Source of the DNA: Tillandsia leiboldiana
Taxonomy: Eukaryota > Streptophyta > Magnoliopsida > Poales > Bromeliaceae
NCBI GenBank assembly: GCA_029204045.2
Contig: CM055072.1
Location: 9,178,854 to 9,242,853 of the forward strand
DNA length: 64,000 bases
Direction of reading: 5' to 3'
Under the pieces are notes generated by a model. That model was given only the letters and a program-made list of their open reading frames with translations, was not told the DNA's origin and did no database searches. Every line of letters starts with the position of its first letter. Position 1 is the first letter of the stretch. A program made the position numbers and the translations under genes. This document shows positions 42,437 through 55,557 of the stretch, one piece after another.

Positions 42437-42943
42437 TCATTCGAGAGCTACGAAATCAGTCGTCGGGTTTCCCTCCGTTGGCTCTCCATGAGGGGTCAGT
42501 GCATAGACGCGTCCACCTGCCGACTGATACCCTCCAAAAGGTGGTCGAGGTAGAGGGGGACGCCCAGTTGAAGCTGAGCTAGGCGCCGGTTCTTGTCGTC
42601 GTTGCGAAGGTGCGGGTACAGGGGCTGTGATCTGCACATGTGCGGAACCCTGCGGGCACTCTGAAGCTCTATGTCCCTGTTGGCCGCACCTGAAGCATCG
42701 ACCATGCCTCTGTTCACAATCCCTCGCCCGGTGGGTATCCCCGCAGAAGACGCAAGGTCGGGGTGGCTTCACCTTCTTGTTCTGATTTGAACGCCTATCG
42801 CCGTTTCCAGGATGTGCCCTTTTCTTGCCCTTGTCCTTGTCCTTGTCCTTGTCCACCGCATTCCGCTCAGCGCGGGACATCTTGACCTCCGCCTCGATCG
42901 CTAGACACCGCTCCACGCAGTTGTCGAAGTCGGTGGAGAGGTG
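42437..42943 (-). pseudogene. gag: C-terminal Gag fragment of a Ty3/gypsy chromovirus-type element
   Basis: About 168 codons open from the deletion junction (42943) to a stop at 42437; no native start. Features in order: HLSTDFDNCVERCLAIEAEV (end of the capsid-type region), a K/D repeat (DKDKDKDK), a basic stretch, a CX2CX3HX4C motif (CVFCGDTHRARDC), a canonical CCHC knuckle (CFRCGQQGHRASEC), a Pro/Arg-rich linker and GGRVYALT, the motif that usually precedes the protease in Tekay/Del-like gypsy proteins. Gag binds and packages the element RNA. The 5' part of gag and all of pol were removed with the LTR end and PBS. Confidence 0.82.
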
Positions 42944-45900
42944 AAATCAGGTCTGAAATTTTTTTTTTTTTTTGTTTAAATCAGAGTTTGCAAAATAGGC
43001 GTAACAGACCGCCACACATATAGGAAACTCTCTATTCCGCGAACAGAGACTCCCCTATATATGCACGGCTAGGCTAGTAATCAGCGACAGATATCTCAGT
43101 ACAACTACTAATCTATTCAGCAGGAATAATCAGAATTAAGTTATTACATCATCAGTTTTAAATGTCTAAATCAAGATAAGCTGGAATGAAATGCGGAAAG
43201 TAAATGTCTGCAAAAGTCATCAATATGTAATGCTCATGGGGACAGCTCTATCGTAATCGGCTCACTGGATCGTCCCGACATCTCACCACCCGACGGACCT
43301 GCAACAGTCACCCGAGGGTGTGAGATACACCGGAGTGCATCCCAGTGGGCACGACGAGCCGAGAAATAGCTAATCGTACCTACTGGGTACTAAAATCTGC
43401 GGATAGTAAAGATCTGTAGGAAAAGCTGGAAACATAGATGTCTACTAATAATCAGAAATAAAACTGCAGGTAAGAATGCTGAACAATCAGGGTATCTCAG
43501 AAATAACTATCATGAAAACTGTAGAGCATGCAGGCCGGAAATCAAAGTCAACTACAAGGATCATGTATAAAGAACTGCAAGAGATAAAAATGATACATGC
43601 ATGTCTACAGATAATAGTGCTGGAACAACTGAGCAACTGTACGAGTAAAAGTAATGCGTCAAAGGTAGAAAACCAAATATCCAATCATGTGCCAATATTG
43701 GTCTCAGAGAACCTCAGGCAATGCCACTGTTCGGCACCTTTTTCGGCTGACATAACCTTGTCGAGGGCTCACGGGTCTATCATCAGACCACTTTACCGGT
43801 AAAGAACAATCTCCACGGGGAGCTACCCCGGCCATGTTCGTGAAGTACAGCAGTGCATGGCAAATCATAATGATCAATCTCACGGTCTAGTGACCGGGTA
43901 GTCGGCAACGTGCCGAGATCCCAACAGGGAATCATCTGTCTATATCTATCCATCGGAATCAATCAATCTTGCATATCGAGTAGTATCTATCAATCAGGAT
44001 CAATCAATCATGCATATCGAGTGGTATCTATCAATCAGGATCTGTCAATCATGCATATCAATAATATCTCGAATAACATCTCAATGACAGGAATCAACAG
44101 GTGTCATCTAATCATGCAAATCTATATACTGAAAAAGCTGATGAACAAATATGTATATGGTATGTCTCATGAAGATCAAGGTCTATCAGAAATATAAAAC
44201 TGATAAACAGGTACGTAAGATATGTCTCACGTAGATCAAGATCTATCAGGACTAATCATAGGGCATGTCAATACAATCATCAAGGCTAATCTAGATAAAA
44301 TCAGCAGGTATATATGATGAGTCTAAAAGAATCAATGTCTATCAGGGGATCATGTGATATATATGCAGTCATCATAGGCCGTATCGGTATAATTCGCAGG
44401 CTGGTCAAAAAAAAAAGGGTGTCCGACTGGACTAAAGCAACCAGAGGGCCGAATAGATCAAGCCCGGACCGAAGCTAACCCACATGGATGAAGGCAGACC
44501 CTCGAACTCCCGCACAGCTACTGGGAGGTTGGTGCTGAACAACTGGGCCCTGTATCAGTAACTGTAATCAGTAGTAGACTCGCACAACCCATCCCGACGA
44601 CGCTACACTAGCGGAAAACTTAAACGGGTCAAATCGGTCGGTTTATCGATCAAAATCTGATTCCTGGTCAACGGGGACCATCGGAACCCTACAAAAATGG
44701 CCAGGTAGTGCGTAGGTGCTGTCTAAGGTCAGCTAGGGTGACCATCTTGCATTTAAGTCCAACAAGTATCAAAATTTGCATAAAATAGTAAGTTCTTTAC
44801 TGTTTCGGCTTGTTCGTAAAATCCGGGAATCCAAATTTGACTCCGTAATTGCCAGCGTGTCACATTTGATGCGAGGAACCCCGTGCTCACAATAATTGGG
44901 CTGAGACCAAGCCCGATACAAAGTTGGCCCATAATGTTCTAAGGTCCAATTTACAACTTTGATAAAACTCAATATACACTTGATCAAATTGAGACCTAGC
45001 TAGAGCATGGCATTCAGTAATGACAGAGGAGTGGTGTGCTCACCTTGCGCGCGCCGGAGAGTGGCCGGAGAGTCGCCGGAGCAAGGTGGAGCAACCACCA
45101 AAGAATGAGCAAGGCTCGGCTTGGTGTTCTTGGAACAACAGTGGCTCAGACCTGGAACCAAGGTGAGCATCAGTTAGAAGAGGTCCCCAGAAGGTCTCGG
45201 GTCCATGTGGGGTCGAGTCCCGGCGGCCGGAGGCGGCGGCGGCCGGAGTTAAGCCGAGAAGGTGACCTCGGGTGCAAGTACTGTAACCGAGCTGCAGGGC
45301 ATTCTAACCCAAAATAAAATCATGGGGGGCTTCATTAGGGTCTGTAGGTCTTACCTGATGGTTGGCCGGAGCCCCTGAGCGGCGGGGATCGCCGGAGTTG
45401 GAGCTTGAACCGAGCTCGGGTGCAACCTGAGGGGTCATCTTTCCGACGTTAGGGGTGCCATGCAACATGATGGGGAGACTCCTACAGACCACAGGGGCTT
45501 ACCTGAGGGGTTCCCGGTGGCTGAGGAGCGCCGGAAAGGCGGCGCCGGAGAAGCTCGGGAAAGCTTCAACAGCCGCTAATGGCGGATTCTGGCAGCGGAG
45601 CTCCAGGCTGGTGCAACTTGGATGGAAAGGTTCCACTCGGCGCCAGGAAACTTCTGGTGGCAGTGGCCGTCGGTGGGAGGCCGCGGCGGCGCCGGACGGC
45701 GGCGGTCGGCAAAAACGCCAAAATCGGGTTCACTAGGGCATCACCGCGCGGCTCCGATCTTGATCCGATCGAACTCAAACTTTCGGGAGGTGTTGCAGTC
45801 GTCCAGGGAAGGTGATCCAACGGTGCTGATCGCCGGATCAACGGTCGGATAGCCGCGACGCCGAAGATCGGTCAAAGAAACGATAATCCGGTGATGTGGC

Positions 45901-47142
45901 CTCCGCCGGCGATCGGGTAGGCGGCGATGGCTGGGGCTGCACCCGGAGAGTCGCCTCGGTGTTAGGAGGAACATGGACATGCCCAAGAGCCCAAACTAAA
46001 AGAAAATTTCCAACAACTCACCTTCGCCGGAGATCAAGAAGAAGGGTGGTCTCTCGCGGCGGCGTGCGGCGACGGCTGGGTCCGGGATCACCTTGGCTCG
46101 GACGCGGCTTCACCAGAGACTCCTCCAGATCAGGTCTTGGTCGTCCAAGCACCTCCCGAGCACCTTCTCTCCAATCACCCGAGATCAAAGTGATTCTTGA
46201 TCTCACTCGTTTCCAGCGACGGGAGGGTTGCAACGGCTGGTACGGGCTGGCGAGGAGTGTGCGGAGAGAAGCGGAGAGTGGGTGAAGTCGTGGGATATAG
46301 GGATGAGGCAGCGGTTATAATACGGGAAGTGGAATATATTCAAATTGTGCACGTATTGCACAATTGCAATATAACCCCTCCAGCATTTGGCATTTTGGGT
46401 TCTGGTCCCTCACAATACAACCTCTCACACTTAAGTCCCTTCCCCATGCAGTGGCACGCTTTCCGAGGCAACAAATCTAGGGTTTTATGTGCAAAAGTTG
46501 CACTTTTCGACGCATTTTTCGCTTTTCGAGAAAATCCGAGCGTCGAAACGGAAAATGGACTGCGCCATGACGTCCGGCTCGACGAGACCTATCAGGTAGC
46601 GATTTTTGATTTTCGAAAAACTGCCCGGATTAAATCTCGGTCCATAAAATACAGTCCCGGAATACAGTTTTTGCGTTTTTCGAGACTTTGAGTCGTCAAA
46701 CGGAAATTTCGTCAGCGCCATTGCGTCCAGAACGTCGGAGCCATTCAAATCGACTACCTGAAGTCCTATGTTTGGATTCCAGACAGTGAATTGGCTCAAC
46801 GTTGGCGTGAAGGGGCTCGAAAATTAGGGTTTACTGTTCATTGTACCCTCGACTTAAGTCGCGGGTCCCGCCCGCTTCTTCGTCGATTTCTGGAAGATCC
46901 GACCGTCAGATCTGAACAAGTTTAATATGGTTTTCACTCAGTTCGTCATGACGGTCATACTCGTGGTCTCGGATCTTCGAGTTTAGGCTCGGATTGAAAG
47001 GCGATATTTCTGGCCCACTAACTGTGCAAATTACACTGCAGAAAAGGGGCACTTAGACTACGGGTGCTTTTCATGATCCAAATTCAACTTGACTCAAATC
47101 AATTTCATTTCTTTATTTATTTTCAAAATTCAAGTTCTTACA

Positions 47143-47578
47143 GTGCTCACTTAAAACTTAATTTTTGTTGAGTGTATTTTTAGTAGTAGCATAAGTGTTA
47201 ATGTATGCTTAAATGATTATGGGCCAACTTTGCCCTCGGACTTCGTATAAGTCCAAACCAGTGAGCACGGGGTCGGTCTCGCCAAGCCAGACGCGCTGAA
47301 ACTTACGGCGCTAATTTTGGATTCCTGGTTTTGGAAAACGGATCAAAACAGTGAATAAAATTATGATTTTATGTAAATTTAAAAGTTGTTGGGGATCAAG
47401 TTGCAATTATAACCTTGTGGCAGTCTTCTGATAGTAATTATACACCGACTAGATGTCTTATATAAGTCCCGAAGGCTCCAGTTAAACGGAAATTGGATTA
47501 AGTTTCGTAAATCGGCAAAATCGTCGATTTTACGGATTTCGGCGAGAGTACGCGTTCCGGTTTAGATTTTGGATTATT
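47143..47578 (+). mobile_element. Long LTR from 28831, third segment
   Basis: After the GTGCT duplication the LTR continues (ATGGGCCAACTTTG..GTGAGCACGGG..ACGCGCTGAAACTTACGGCG, as at 1660-1750 and 26800-26900) and is cut at 47578 by the Tat/Ogre-like element. The far end is outside the window. Confidence 0.75.
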
Positions 47579-48554
47579 TGTCTGCGATCTCGAATGACTC
47601 ATCTCGCGCAGTTTACCTCTGGGGATTCCCGTGGGATGGTATTCGCGATTCAGATGGATATTTGTATGTGATTGGATGTACGTGGGTATCAGGTATTGCG
47701 GATTCATGACTTCCAATAGACGCAAGCATCTATTGTTAATTACCCCCATGTGATTGGGGCACCTTCGATTAAGAGACCTTTGCGGGGAGGATAGAATGAA
47801 TCGTATCCTAATGATTGACCAAATCCTAAGTATATGTGTTAGGGTTTAGCTGGATTTGAAATTGACTTGATCCTGCTTATATGTGTTGAGGACTAGTCGA
47901 TATTAAATCTAATTATGTGTGTTAGAGTTTAATTGGGTTCAATTGGCTCTAAGTATATGTATTAGAGTCCAATTATATTTGATTCCATATTGGCGTATGT
48001 TCCAAAGTGGAGACATGACCAAACCTCAATGATGTGTATTGAGGTGGGTCGGATTTGATGTTACTCGAAAGTAGGAGATGGCTAAGTCCTATATGTATTA
48101 GGATTGGCCGAGTTTGATATATTTTTCACTCTAGTTATATGTGCTAGAATGAGAGATTGACTAACCCTAAGTATATGTATTAGGATTAGTTGAGTTGATT
48201 TGGATGAACTCTAAGTATATGGGTTAGAGCTCGATCAAATTTGATTTGACTAAATTCTAAGTATATGATTTAGAATCCAGTCGGTTTGAATATGATTTTG
48301 CCTTAATTATATGTGTTAAGGCGATGAGATTGAATGGGTTTTGGGTTTTGTTTATGAATTGGATTGGGCTTTGGGTTTTATTTGTGGGTTGGAATGGGTT
48401 ATCAGTTTTATTTGTGGATCAAATGGGTTTTGGGTTTTATTTGTGGGTTAGAATGGGTTATCGGTTTTATTTGTGGATCAAATGGGTTTTGGGTTTTATT
48501 TATGGACTCGGCTTATATTGTATATGGACTGGATTTGGGACAGTATGTGGACTG

Positions 48555-49030
48555 AGCCTATATCATATGTGGATTTGATTCAGTGCCCACATATGGTCTG
48601 GATTTGGAACCCGTATATGGATTGGGCCTTACGTCATATGTGGATTGAATTTGGGATCCGTATGTGGGTTGGATTTGGGACCCGCATATGGATTCGGCCT
48701 TATGTCATATGTGGATTGGATTTGAGATCCGTATGTGGATTGGATTTGAGACCCGTATATGGATTGGGCCTTATGTCATATGTGGATTGGATTTGAGATC
48801 CGTATGTGGATTGAATTTGGGACCCGTATATGGATTGGGCCTTATGTCATATGTGGATTGAATTTGGGATCCGTATGTGGGTTGGATTTGGGACCCGCAT
48901 ATGGATTGGGCCTTATGTCATATGTGGATTGGATTTGAGATCCGTATGTGGATTGGATTTGAGACCCGTATATGGATTGGGCCTTATGTCAAAAGTGGAT
49001 TGGATTTGGGATTCGTATATGGATTGGATT
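48555..49030. repeat. 71-bp tandem repeat, six to seven copies
   Basis: GGCCTTATGTCATATGTGG marks units at 48625, 48696, 48767, 48838, 48909 and 48980, each exactly 71 bp apart. Because 71 is not a multiple of three, the long frames here are repeat artefacts. The array is repeated in the right LTR at about 61220-61700. Confidence 0.9.
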
Positions 49031-49499
49031 TTATTTTTATATGGGTAAATTTGAGGCCTTCATATGGGGTGAGCCTTATTGAGTTCATTTATTAGTCCTT
49101 TTTGAATCGGACTTAGGCTACAAGTTGATTAGGACTCATTTGAATTTTGTCTCGATTCAAAGAAATTCCTATTTATTTCAATATCCCCTTTTATTTTATT
49201 TTATTTGGCGTCCGAAGAAAATTTTCTAATTTTATCGGGGAAACACCGTTATTTTATTTTGATGTGGGATCCTATGGAATTTCTTCTTTTGAAATTATTT
49301 GGGATCCGAGGAAGTTTCTATTTTTGAAATTATTTGGGATCCGAAGAAGAAATTATTTGGGATCCGAAGAAGTCCCATTATTATTATTATTATTTTTTTT
49401 TTTATCTGACTTGGGATCTAAAAGAAATCCGCTTTGATTTATATCTGGGATCCGAATTCACTTTGACTTAACCTAAGTTCGGATGTCTGAAGAAATCTT

Positions 49500-50107
49500 C
49501 CGAATCGGTTTTGGGTTTTTGTTGACTTTCTTCCCTTTTTTTTTTCTTTTTCTTATTTTTCCTTTTCTTTTCAACCTGAAGTAAGGTGCGTCCGCAGAGT
49601 TCCCAAACCGGCTTTCAAAGAAATTAGTTTATTAATTTTTCTTCTTCTTTTTTTTCTCTTTCTTTTCCGCAGAGTTCCCAAACCGGCTTTCAAAGAAATT
49701 AGTTTATTAATTTTTCTTCTTTTTTTTCTCTTTCTTTTCAGCCTGAAGTAAGGTGCGTCCGCAGAGTTCCCAAACCGGCTTTCAAAGAAATTTATTTATT
49801 TTTTTCCTCTTTCTTTTTTTTCTCTTTCTTTTCTCTTTCTTTTCAGCCTGAAGTAAGGTGCGTCCGCAGAGTTCCCAAACCGGCTTTCAAAGAAATTAGC
49901 TTATTAATTTTTCTTTTTTTCTTTTTTTTTTTCTCTTTTTTTTCTTTCTTTTCAACCTGAAGTAAGGGTCGTCCGCGGAGTTCCCAAACCGGCTTTCAAA
50001 GAAATTAGTTTATTAATTTTTCTTTTTTTCTTTTTTTTTTTCTCTTTCTTTTCAACCTGAAGTAAGGGTCGTCCGCGGAGTTCCCAAACCGGCTTTCAAA
50101 GAAATTA

Positions 50108-50138
<31 letters not shown>

Positions 50139-50160
50139 CTCTCTTTTGAACCTGAGAAAT
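49500..50160. repeat. Pyrimidine-rich tandem repeat, about seven units
   Basis: Each unit has CAACCTGAAGTAAGG, CGTCCGCAGAGTTCCC, AAACCGGCTTTCAAAGAAATT and a T/C tract of variable length (units about 75-110 bp). The left LTR has one extra short unit (about 49665-49740) that the right LTR (62235-62573) lacks. Confidence 0.85.
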
Positions 50161-50424
50161 ACGTCAAAAAAAAAAGTGGCGAGGAAGTCGCTCGGAGGAG
50201 TTGAGGAAGTCGCTCGGAGTTGTTGAGGAAGTCGATCGGAGGAGTCGAGGAAGTTGATCGGAGGAGTCGAGGAAGCGCTATTTCTCCTCTTTTTTTTTTT
50301 GTGCGATGAGAGATATGTAGTGGAGTCTGGGAGGAGGGATGATCGGAGGAGTCGAGGAAGCGCTATTTCTCCTTCTTTTTTTTTTTTGTGCGATGAGAGA
50401 TATGTAGTGGAGTCTGGGAGGAGG

Positions 50425-50680
50425 GTTTTTTTTTTTGTGGTGGAATATAGGTGGTTGATTTTTTTTGCGGTGGGATATGGGAGGTTCTATTTTTTGTGGT
50501 GGAATATGGGAGGCTATATTTTTTGTGGTGGAATATCGGAGGTTATATTTTTTGTGGTGGAATATAGGAGGTTATATTTTTTTTGTGGTGGAATATGGGA
50601 GGTTGGTTTTTTTGTGGTGGAATATAGGAGGTTATATTTTTTTTGTGGTGGAATATGGGAGGTTGGTTTTTTTAGACCGG
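50425..50680. repeat. About 35-bp tandem repeat, seven to eight copies
   Basis: Units TTTTTTTGTGGTGGAATATAGGAGGTTATA with variants. The open frame across it is a repeat artefact. Confidence 0.8.
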
Positions 50681-50819
50681 CAAGAGAAAAAAAATTCCCT
50701 TTATTTATAGTGGGGAGTGGTAGAGAAATATCGCGTGGGTTTGTTGGGATTTGTTAAGGGGGTTGGCGAGAAAATGCGGGTTTGTTGAGAAACGACGTGC
50801 GTGGGTTCGTTGAGAAAAA

Positions 50820-51345
50820 GGCGAGATTCAAAATTTGAATACATTGAGGAAGTTATTATATTCAAATTTCAAATTTTCAAAATCGAATATGTTCGAATTT
50901 CAAAATTAAAATGTTATGTTCAAATTTCAATATGTGTTCAAATTTCAAAATTGAATGGTTATGTTCAAATTTGAGAGAGTATAGTTGTATTTAAATTTCA
51001 AATTTCAAATTTCAAAACTGAATATGTTATGTTCAAATTTGAGGAAGTATGGTTGTATTTAAATTTCAAATTTCAAATTTTAAAATTGAATATGTTCAAA
51101 TTTCAAAATTGAACGGTTACGTTCAAATTTGAGGAAGTATGGTTGTGTTTAAATTTTAAATTTTAAATTTCAAAATTGAATGGTTACGTTCAAATTTGAG
51201 AAAGTATGGTTGTATTTAAATTTCAAATTTCAAATTTCAAAGTTGAATATGTTCAAAATTGAGAAAGTATGGTTGTATTTAAATTTCAAATTTCAAATTT
51301 CAAAATTGAATATGTTCAAATTTCAAAATTGAACGATTAACGAAC
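50820..51345. repeat. AT-rich tandem array (AAATTTCAAATTTC.. units)
   Basis: Repeats of AAATTTCAAATTTCAAAATTGAATATGTTC with GAGGAAGTATGGTTGT inserts, about 50-90 bp per unit. Related to 4080-4260 in reverse complement. Confidence 0.75.
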
Positions 51346-51750
51346 GAGGAAAGTTCAAAATTGAATTGAGAGATATTTTAAAATTTGGTTGGAGATTTGA
51401 ATATGAATTTGGATAAGCCGGTTGAAAAATATTTTGAAATTTGATTGAAAATTCAAAATTCAATTTGAATATAATTTTTTTGAAGTTAAATTTTTAAACA
51501 AAAAGTTTACTATAATGTAAGTCCCGCTGGGCACAAAAAAAATAGGATCCGACTTAAAAATCGACGGAGCTTTGATGAGACCCATAAGCTTGTGTTCACA
51601 AATGGCCTATTAAAGAATTGAATTTGTTGGACCCAAATATGTTAAAAATTTTGGGCTTTTACGGGGCTTATATAGACAAATCAATATTACGGACCAACCA
51701 TAATCTTTTCCCGTATTTTTTTTTTTATTATAATTTTTTTTATGCCAACA

Positions 51751-51760
51751 AATGCCCCCC
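51751..51760 (-). promoter_or_regulatory. Polypurine tract of the Tat/Ogre-like element
   Basis: Minus strand TGGGGGGCATT runs directly into the LTR start TGTTGGCATAAA. Confidence 0.75.
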
Positions 51761-51884
51761 ATCTTTTCGTTGTACGAGGCACGAGTATGGTGAAAAGATG
51801 CACGTTCAATTATTTTTTTTCTATTCATTTTTTTTCCAAATATTTTTTTCCATTTTTTTTTGTACGCATCCAATTTAATTTCTC

Positions 51885-52632
51885 AGTTTAATGACATGGC
51901 GGTCGATATAAATATGGGTTGCTCAGTTTAGTGACATGATGGTCGAATGGGTATTGGTCGCTCAGTTTAGTAACATTGCGGTCGATATGGGTATGGGTTG
52001 CTCAGTTTAGCGACATGGCGGTCGATTTGAGTATGGGTTGCTCAGTTTAGTGACATGGCGGTCGATTTGAGTATGGGTTGCTCAGTTTAGTGACATGGCG
52101 GTCGATATGAGTATGGGTTGCTCAGTTTAGTGACATGACGGTCGATATGAGTATGGGTCGCTCAGTTTGGTGACATGGCGGTCGATATGTATATGAGTTA
52201 CTCAGTTTAGTGACATGACGGTGTATTTGATATGTGTTGCTCAGTTTAGTGACATGGCGGTCGATATGAGTATGGGTTGCTCAGTTTAGTGACATGGCGG
52301 TCGGTATAAATATGGGTTGCTCAGTTTAGTGACATGGCGGTCTATACGATTTGTATTGCTCAGTTTAGTGACATGGCGGTCTATATGATATGTGTTGCTC
52401 AGTTTAGTGACATGGCGGTCTATATGATATGTGTTGCTCAGTTTAGTGACATGGCGGTCTATATGATATGTGTTGCTCAGTTTAGTGACATGGCAGTCTA
52501 TATGATATGTGTTGCTCAGTTTAGTGACATGGCGGTCGATTTGAATATGGGTTTGATCAGTTTATTGACATGGCGGTCGATTTGAATATGGGTTTGCTCA
52601 GTTTAGTGACATGGCGGTCGATATGAGTATGG
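51885..52632. repeat. 39-40-bp tandem repeat, about 18 copies
   Basis: Unit GACATGGCGGTCGATATGAG followed by TATGGGTTGCTCAGTTTAGT. Most units are 40 bp; a homogeneous 39-bp subarray (about 52340-52520) keeps one frame open for five units, which I treat as incidental. Confidence 0.9.
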
Positions 52633-52957
52633 GTTTAGTTTAATGACTTTCCGGTCGTTTGAAATTGGGTTTAGTTTAATGACTTTTCGGTCATTTGAAT
52701 TTCGGTTTAGTTTAATGACTTTTCGGCCGTTTGAATTTGGGTTTAGTTTAATGACTTTTCGGTCGTTTGGAGTTGGATTTAGTTTAATGACTTTTCGGTC
52801 GTTTGGAGTTGGATTTAGTTTAATGACTTTTCGGTCGTTTGGAATTGGGTTTAGTTTAATGACTTTTCGGTCGTTTTGATTTGGGTTTAGTTTAATGACT
52901 TTTCGGTCGTTTGAAATTGGGTTTAGTTTAATGACTTTTCGGTCGTTTGAAATTGGG
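52633..52957. repeat. 36-bp tandem repeat, nine copies
   Basis: Unit GTTTAGTTTAATGACTTTTC then GGTCGTTTGAAATTGG, exactly 36 bp. It shares the (T)TTAGT..TGAC..CGGTCG skeleton with the preceding 40-bp array and probably derives from it. Confidence 0.9.
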
Positions 52958-52979
52958 TTTGTGAGTCGATTAAGTTGAC

Positions 52980-54125
52980 TCAGCAGCTCGGTTTGAACTC
53001 TTGATTTGTTTCAGTTCGGGTGGAGCTGGCTTGCTTGATTTGGATCATCCCTGAAGTTTGATTTGAACCTTTGTTCAAGTTGGGTTCAAATTGAATTGGT
53101 TTGAACCTTTTGTATTTGATTTGGGCTGAGCCGGTTTAGGCTTTCACTTGATTTGTCCCTTTTGAATTTGATTTGAGCTAAACCGTTATACTTTGGTTCA
53201 GAACCCTTTGAGACATGGCTTAGGTCGAACCCTTATGACTTAGTTCGAGACCCTTTGAATTCGATTTGGGTCGGGCCTTTATAGTTCGGCTCAACTTGGA
53301 CCCTTTCATAGTTTGATCTGGTTCGGATCATAATCTTATGGTTTGGTTCGAGATCCGTTTGAGTTTGATTCTGGTTGAGCCACCTTGGGGTTCGGTTCAA
53401 CTTAGAATTCCTTTGCATTTGGTTTGGATTGAACTCTTGTGATTTGATTCGAAATCCGTTTGAGTTTGATTTGAATCGCCATCTTTGCGGCTTGGTTTAG
53501 AACTCTTTGATTTTGATTTGGGGTCAAGCTGGTTCATGTCCTGGTTCAAGTTGCATATAGTTCCGTCTAGATTCGATTTAGGTTGAATTGACTTATGGTT
53601 TGATCCGGCTTGGCTTGATCCTCCTGCGGTTCAGTTTAGGTTGAACCAATTTGTAGTTCAAGTTGAACTTTTTGTGGTTCGGTTTAAGTCGAACCGGCTT
53701 GTGGTTTGGTTTGGCTCGAAACTCATGCAGTTCAGTTTAAGTTGAATCAGCCTAGGTTCAAGGTGTATCCTTCATGGCTCGGTTTAAGTCGAGCTAGCTT
53801 GTAATTTGGTTCGACTTGGCTCGGTCCTCATGTGGTTCTGTTTGGGTTGAACCGATAAGTTGAATTCTTTATGGCTTGGTCTAAGTCGAACCGGCCTGTG
53901 GTTTGATTTGGCTCGTAACCTTATGGTTAGGTTTGAGATCCGTTTGAACTTGAAACTCCATTGCATTTGGTTTGGATTTGATTTAAGACGCCTTCGAGTT
54001 TGGTTTGAGTCACCCTCTTTGCGGTTGGGCTCAAAACCCTTTGAATTTGATTTGGGGTCGAGCTGGTGCATGGTCCAGTTCATATGATTCCACCTAAATT
54101 CGATTTAGGTTGAACTGGCTTATAA
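52980..54125. repeat. Degenerate GGTTCGGTTTAAGTTGAACC-type array
   Basis: About 50-bp units rich in GGTTCGGTTTAAGTCGAACC, itself an imperfect inverted repeat. Old and diverged; no coding evidence. Confidence 0.65.
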
Positions 54126-54130
54126 TTTGG

Positions 54131-54684
54131 GGGCATTTTGTTTTTTTTTTTTTTTTTTTTTTGAAATATATGAGTTTATTTTGTCTCGGGAAGCAATCGA
54201 AATTGTTGCATATAACCGACCCTAAGGTGAGTTAGAATTCCGTCGTAGACAAAATATGTTTGAAAAAAATATATATATATATATTTTTTGAGTATTGAAA
54301 AATATGGGTTTATCTTGGTTTATTTTGAAAAATATGGGTTTATTGAAAAATATGGGTTTGTTTTGAAAGAAAAATATTTGGTGGCAATCGGGCGCCCACA
54401 TGGGTTTTCACCCGATGCGTTTTCCTAACTTTTGCCTGTGAGTTTAAATTGTGTTTTCTCACAGCGGGAATCCCATTTTTGCCTGTGGGGTTATACCACA
54501 GCCGCCGATGCGTTTTCCTAACTTTTGCCTGTGAGTTTAAATTGTGTTTTCTCACAGCGGGAATCCCATTTTTGCCTGTGGGGTTATACCACAGCCGGGA
54601 ATGGTTCTTTTTTTTTCTTTTTTCTTTCTTTTTTTTTCTTTTTTCTTTCTTTTTTTCTTTTTTCTTTTTTTTTGGGATTTTTTT

Positions 54685-54716
<32 letters not shown>

Positions 54717-55520
54717 CTTTTTTTTTCGTTTTTTTTTTTTTTTTTTTTTGTTTTTTGTTTTTTGTTTTTTGTTTTTTTTTTTGTGCTATTGAAAAATACG
54801 AGCAAATAAAATTGCTGTGCATAACCGATCCTAAAATCAGTTAGCTGTAAAATATATTTGAGTATTAAAAAATATGGATTTATTTTGGTTTATTTTAAAA
54901 AATATGGGTTTATTGGAAAATATGGGTTTGTTTTGAAAGAAAAATATGTTTCAGTGGCAATCGGGCGCCCACATGGTTTTCACCCGATGCCTTTCCCTAA
55001 CTTTTACCTGTGAGTTTGAATTGTGTTTTCTCACAGCGGGAATCCCATTTTTGCCTGTGGGGTTATACCACAGCCGGGAATGGTTTCTCTTTTTTTTTTT
55101 TTTTTTTTTTTCTTTTTTTTTTTCTTTTTTTTTTTTGGGATTTTTTTTTCTTTTTTTTTTCTTTTTTTTTTCGTCTTTTTTTTTTGTTTTTTTTTTGTGC
55201 TATTGAAAAATACGAGCAAATAAAATTACTGTGCATACCCGATCCCAAAATCAGTTAGCTGTGTTAGACAAAATATATTTGAGTATTAAAAATATGGATT
55301 TATTTTGGTTTATTTTAAAAAATATGGGTTTATTGAAAAATATGGGTTTATTGAAAAATATGGGTTTGTTTTGAAAGAAAAATATGTTTCAGTGGCAATC
55401 GGGCGCCCACATGGGTTTTCACCCGATGCCTTTCCCTAACTTTTGCCTGTGAGTTTGAATTGTGTTTTCTCACAGCGGGAATCCCATTTTTGCCTGTGGG
55501 GTTATACCACAGCTGGGAAT

Positions 55521-55557
<37 letters not shown>

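Larger units (their letters stand above)
38112..47142 (-). mobile_element. Long-LTR gypsy element, internally deleted, gag remnant
   Basis: Flanked by GTGCT at 38107-38111 and 47143-47147. 3' LTR 38112-42330 (4219 bp), internal 42331-42942, 5' LTR 42943-47142 lacking its last bases and the PBS. By eye the LTRs differ at roughly 25-30 positions over 4.2 kb, mostly transitions, so it is younger than the surrounding LTR. The internal region keeps PPT (minus GGTGGGAGAGA) and the end of gag; pol is gone. This is the only copy here that identifies the coding ancestor of the family. Confidence 0.9.
47579..51750 (-). repeat. Left LTR of the Tat/Ogre-like element
   Basis: 4172 bp. A minus-strand TATA (CTATATAAG) lies near 51672, about 80 bp from the LTR start. 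From left to right it holds: degenerate TAAGTATATGTGTTAG repeats (47.8-48.3 kb), 71-bp repeats, GGGATCCGAAGAA repeats (49.3 kb), a pyrimidine-rich repeat array (49.5-50.1 kb), T-runs with GTGGTGGAATATAGGAGG repeats (50.4-50.7 kb), and AT-rich repeats (50.8-51.4 kb). Confidence 0.75.

Noticed and set aside
48324..49095. Several W/G-rich open frames in the 71-bp array
   Set aside because: A 71-bp period moves the same peptide through all frames, so open frames overlap by construction. The same holds at 60997-61767.
52334..52585. Open frame encoding a 13-residue repeat (MAVYMICVAQFSD)
   Set aside because: A 39-bp subarray happens to be a multiple of three; neighbouring 40-bp units break the frame.
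54340..55258. Lys-rich and Phe-rich open frames
   Set aside because: Translations of T-rich tracts on either strand.
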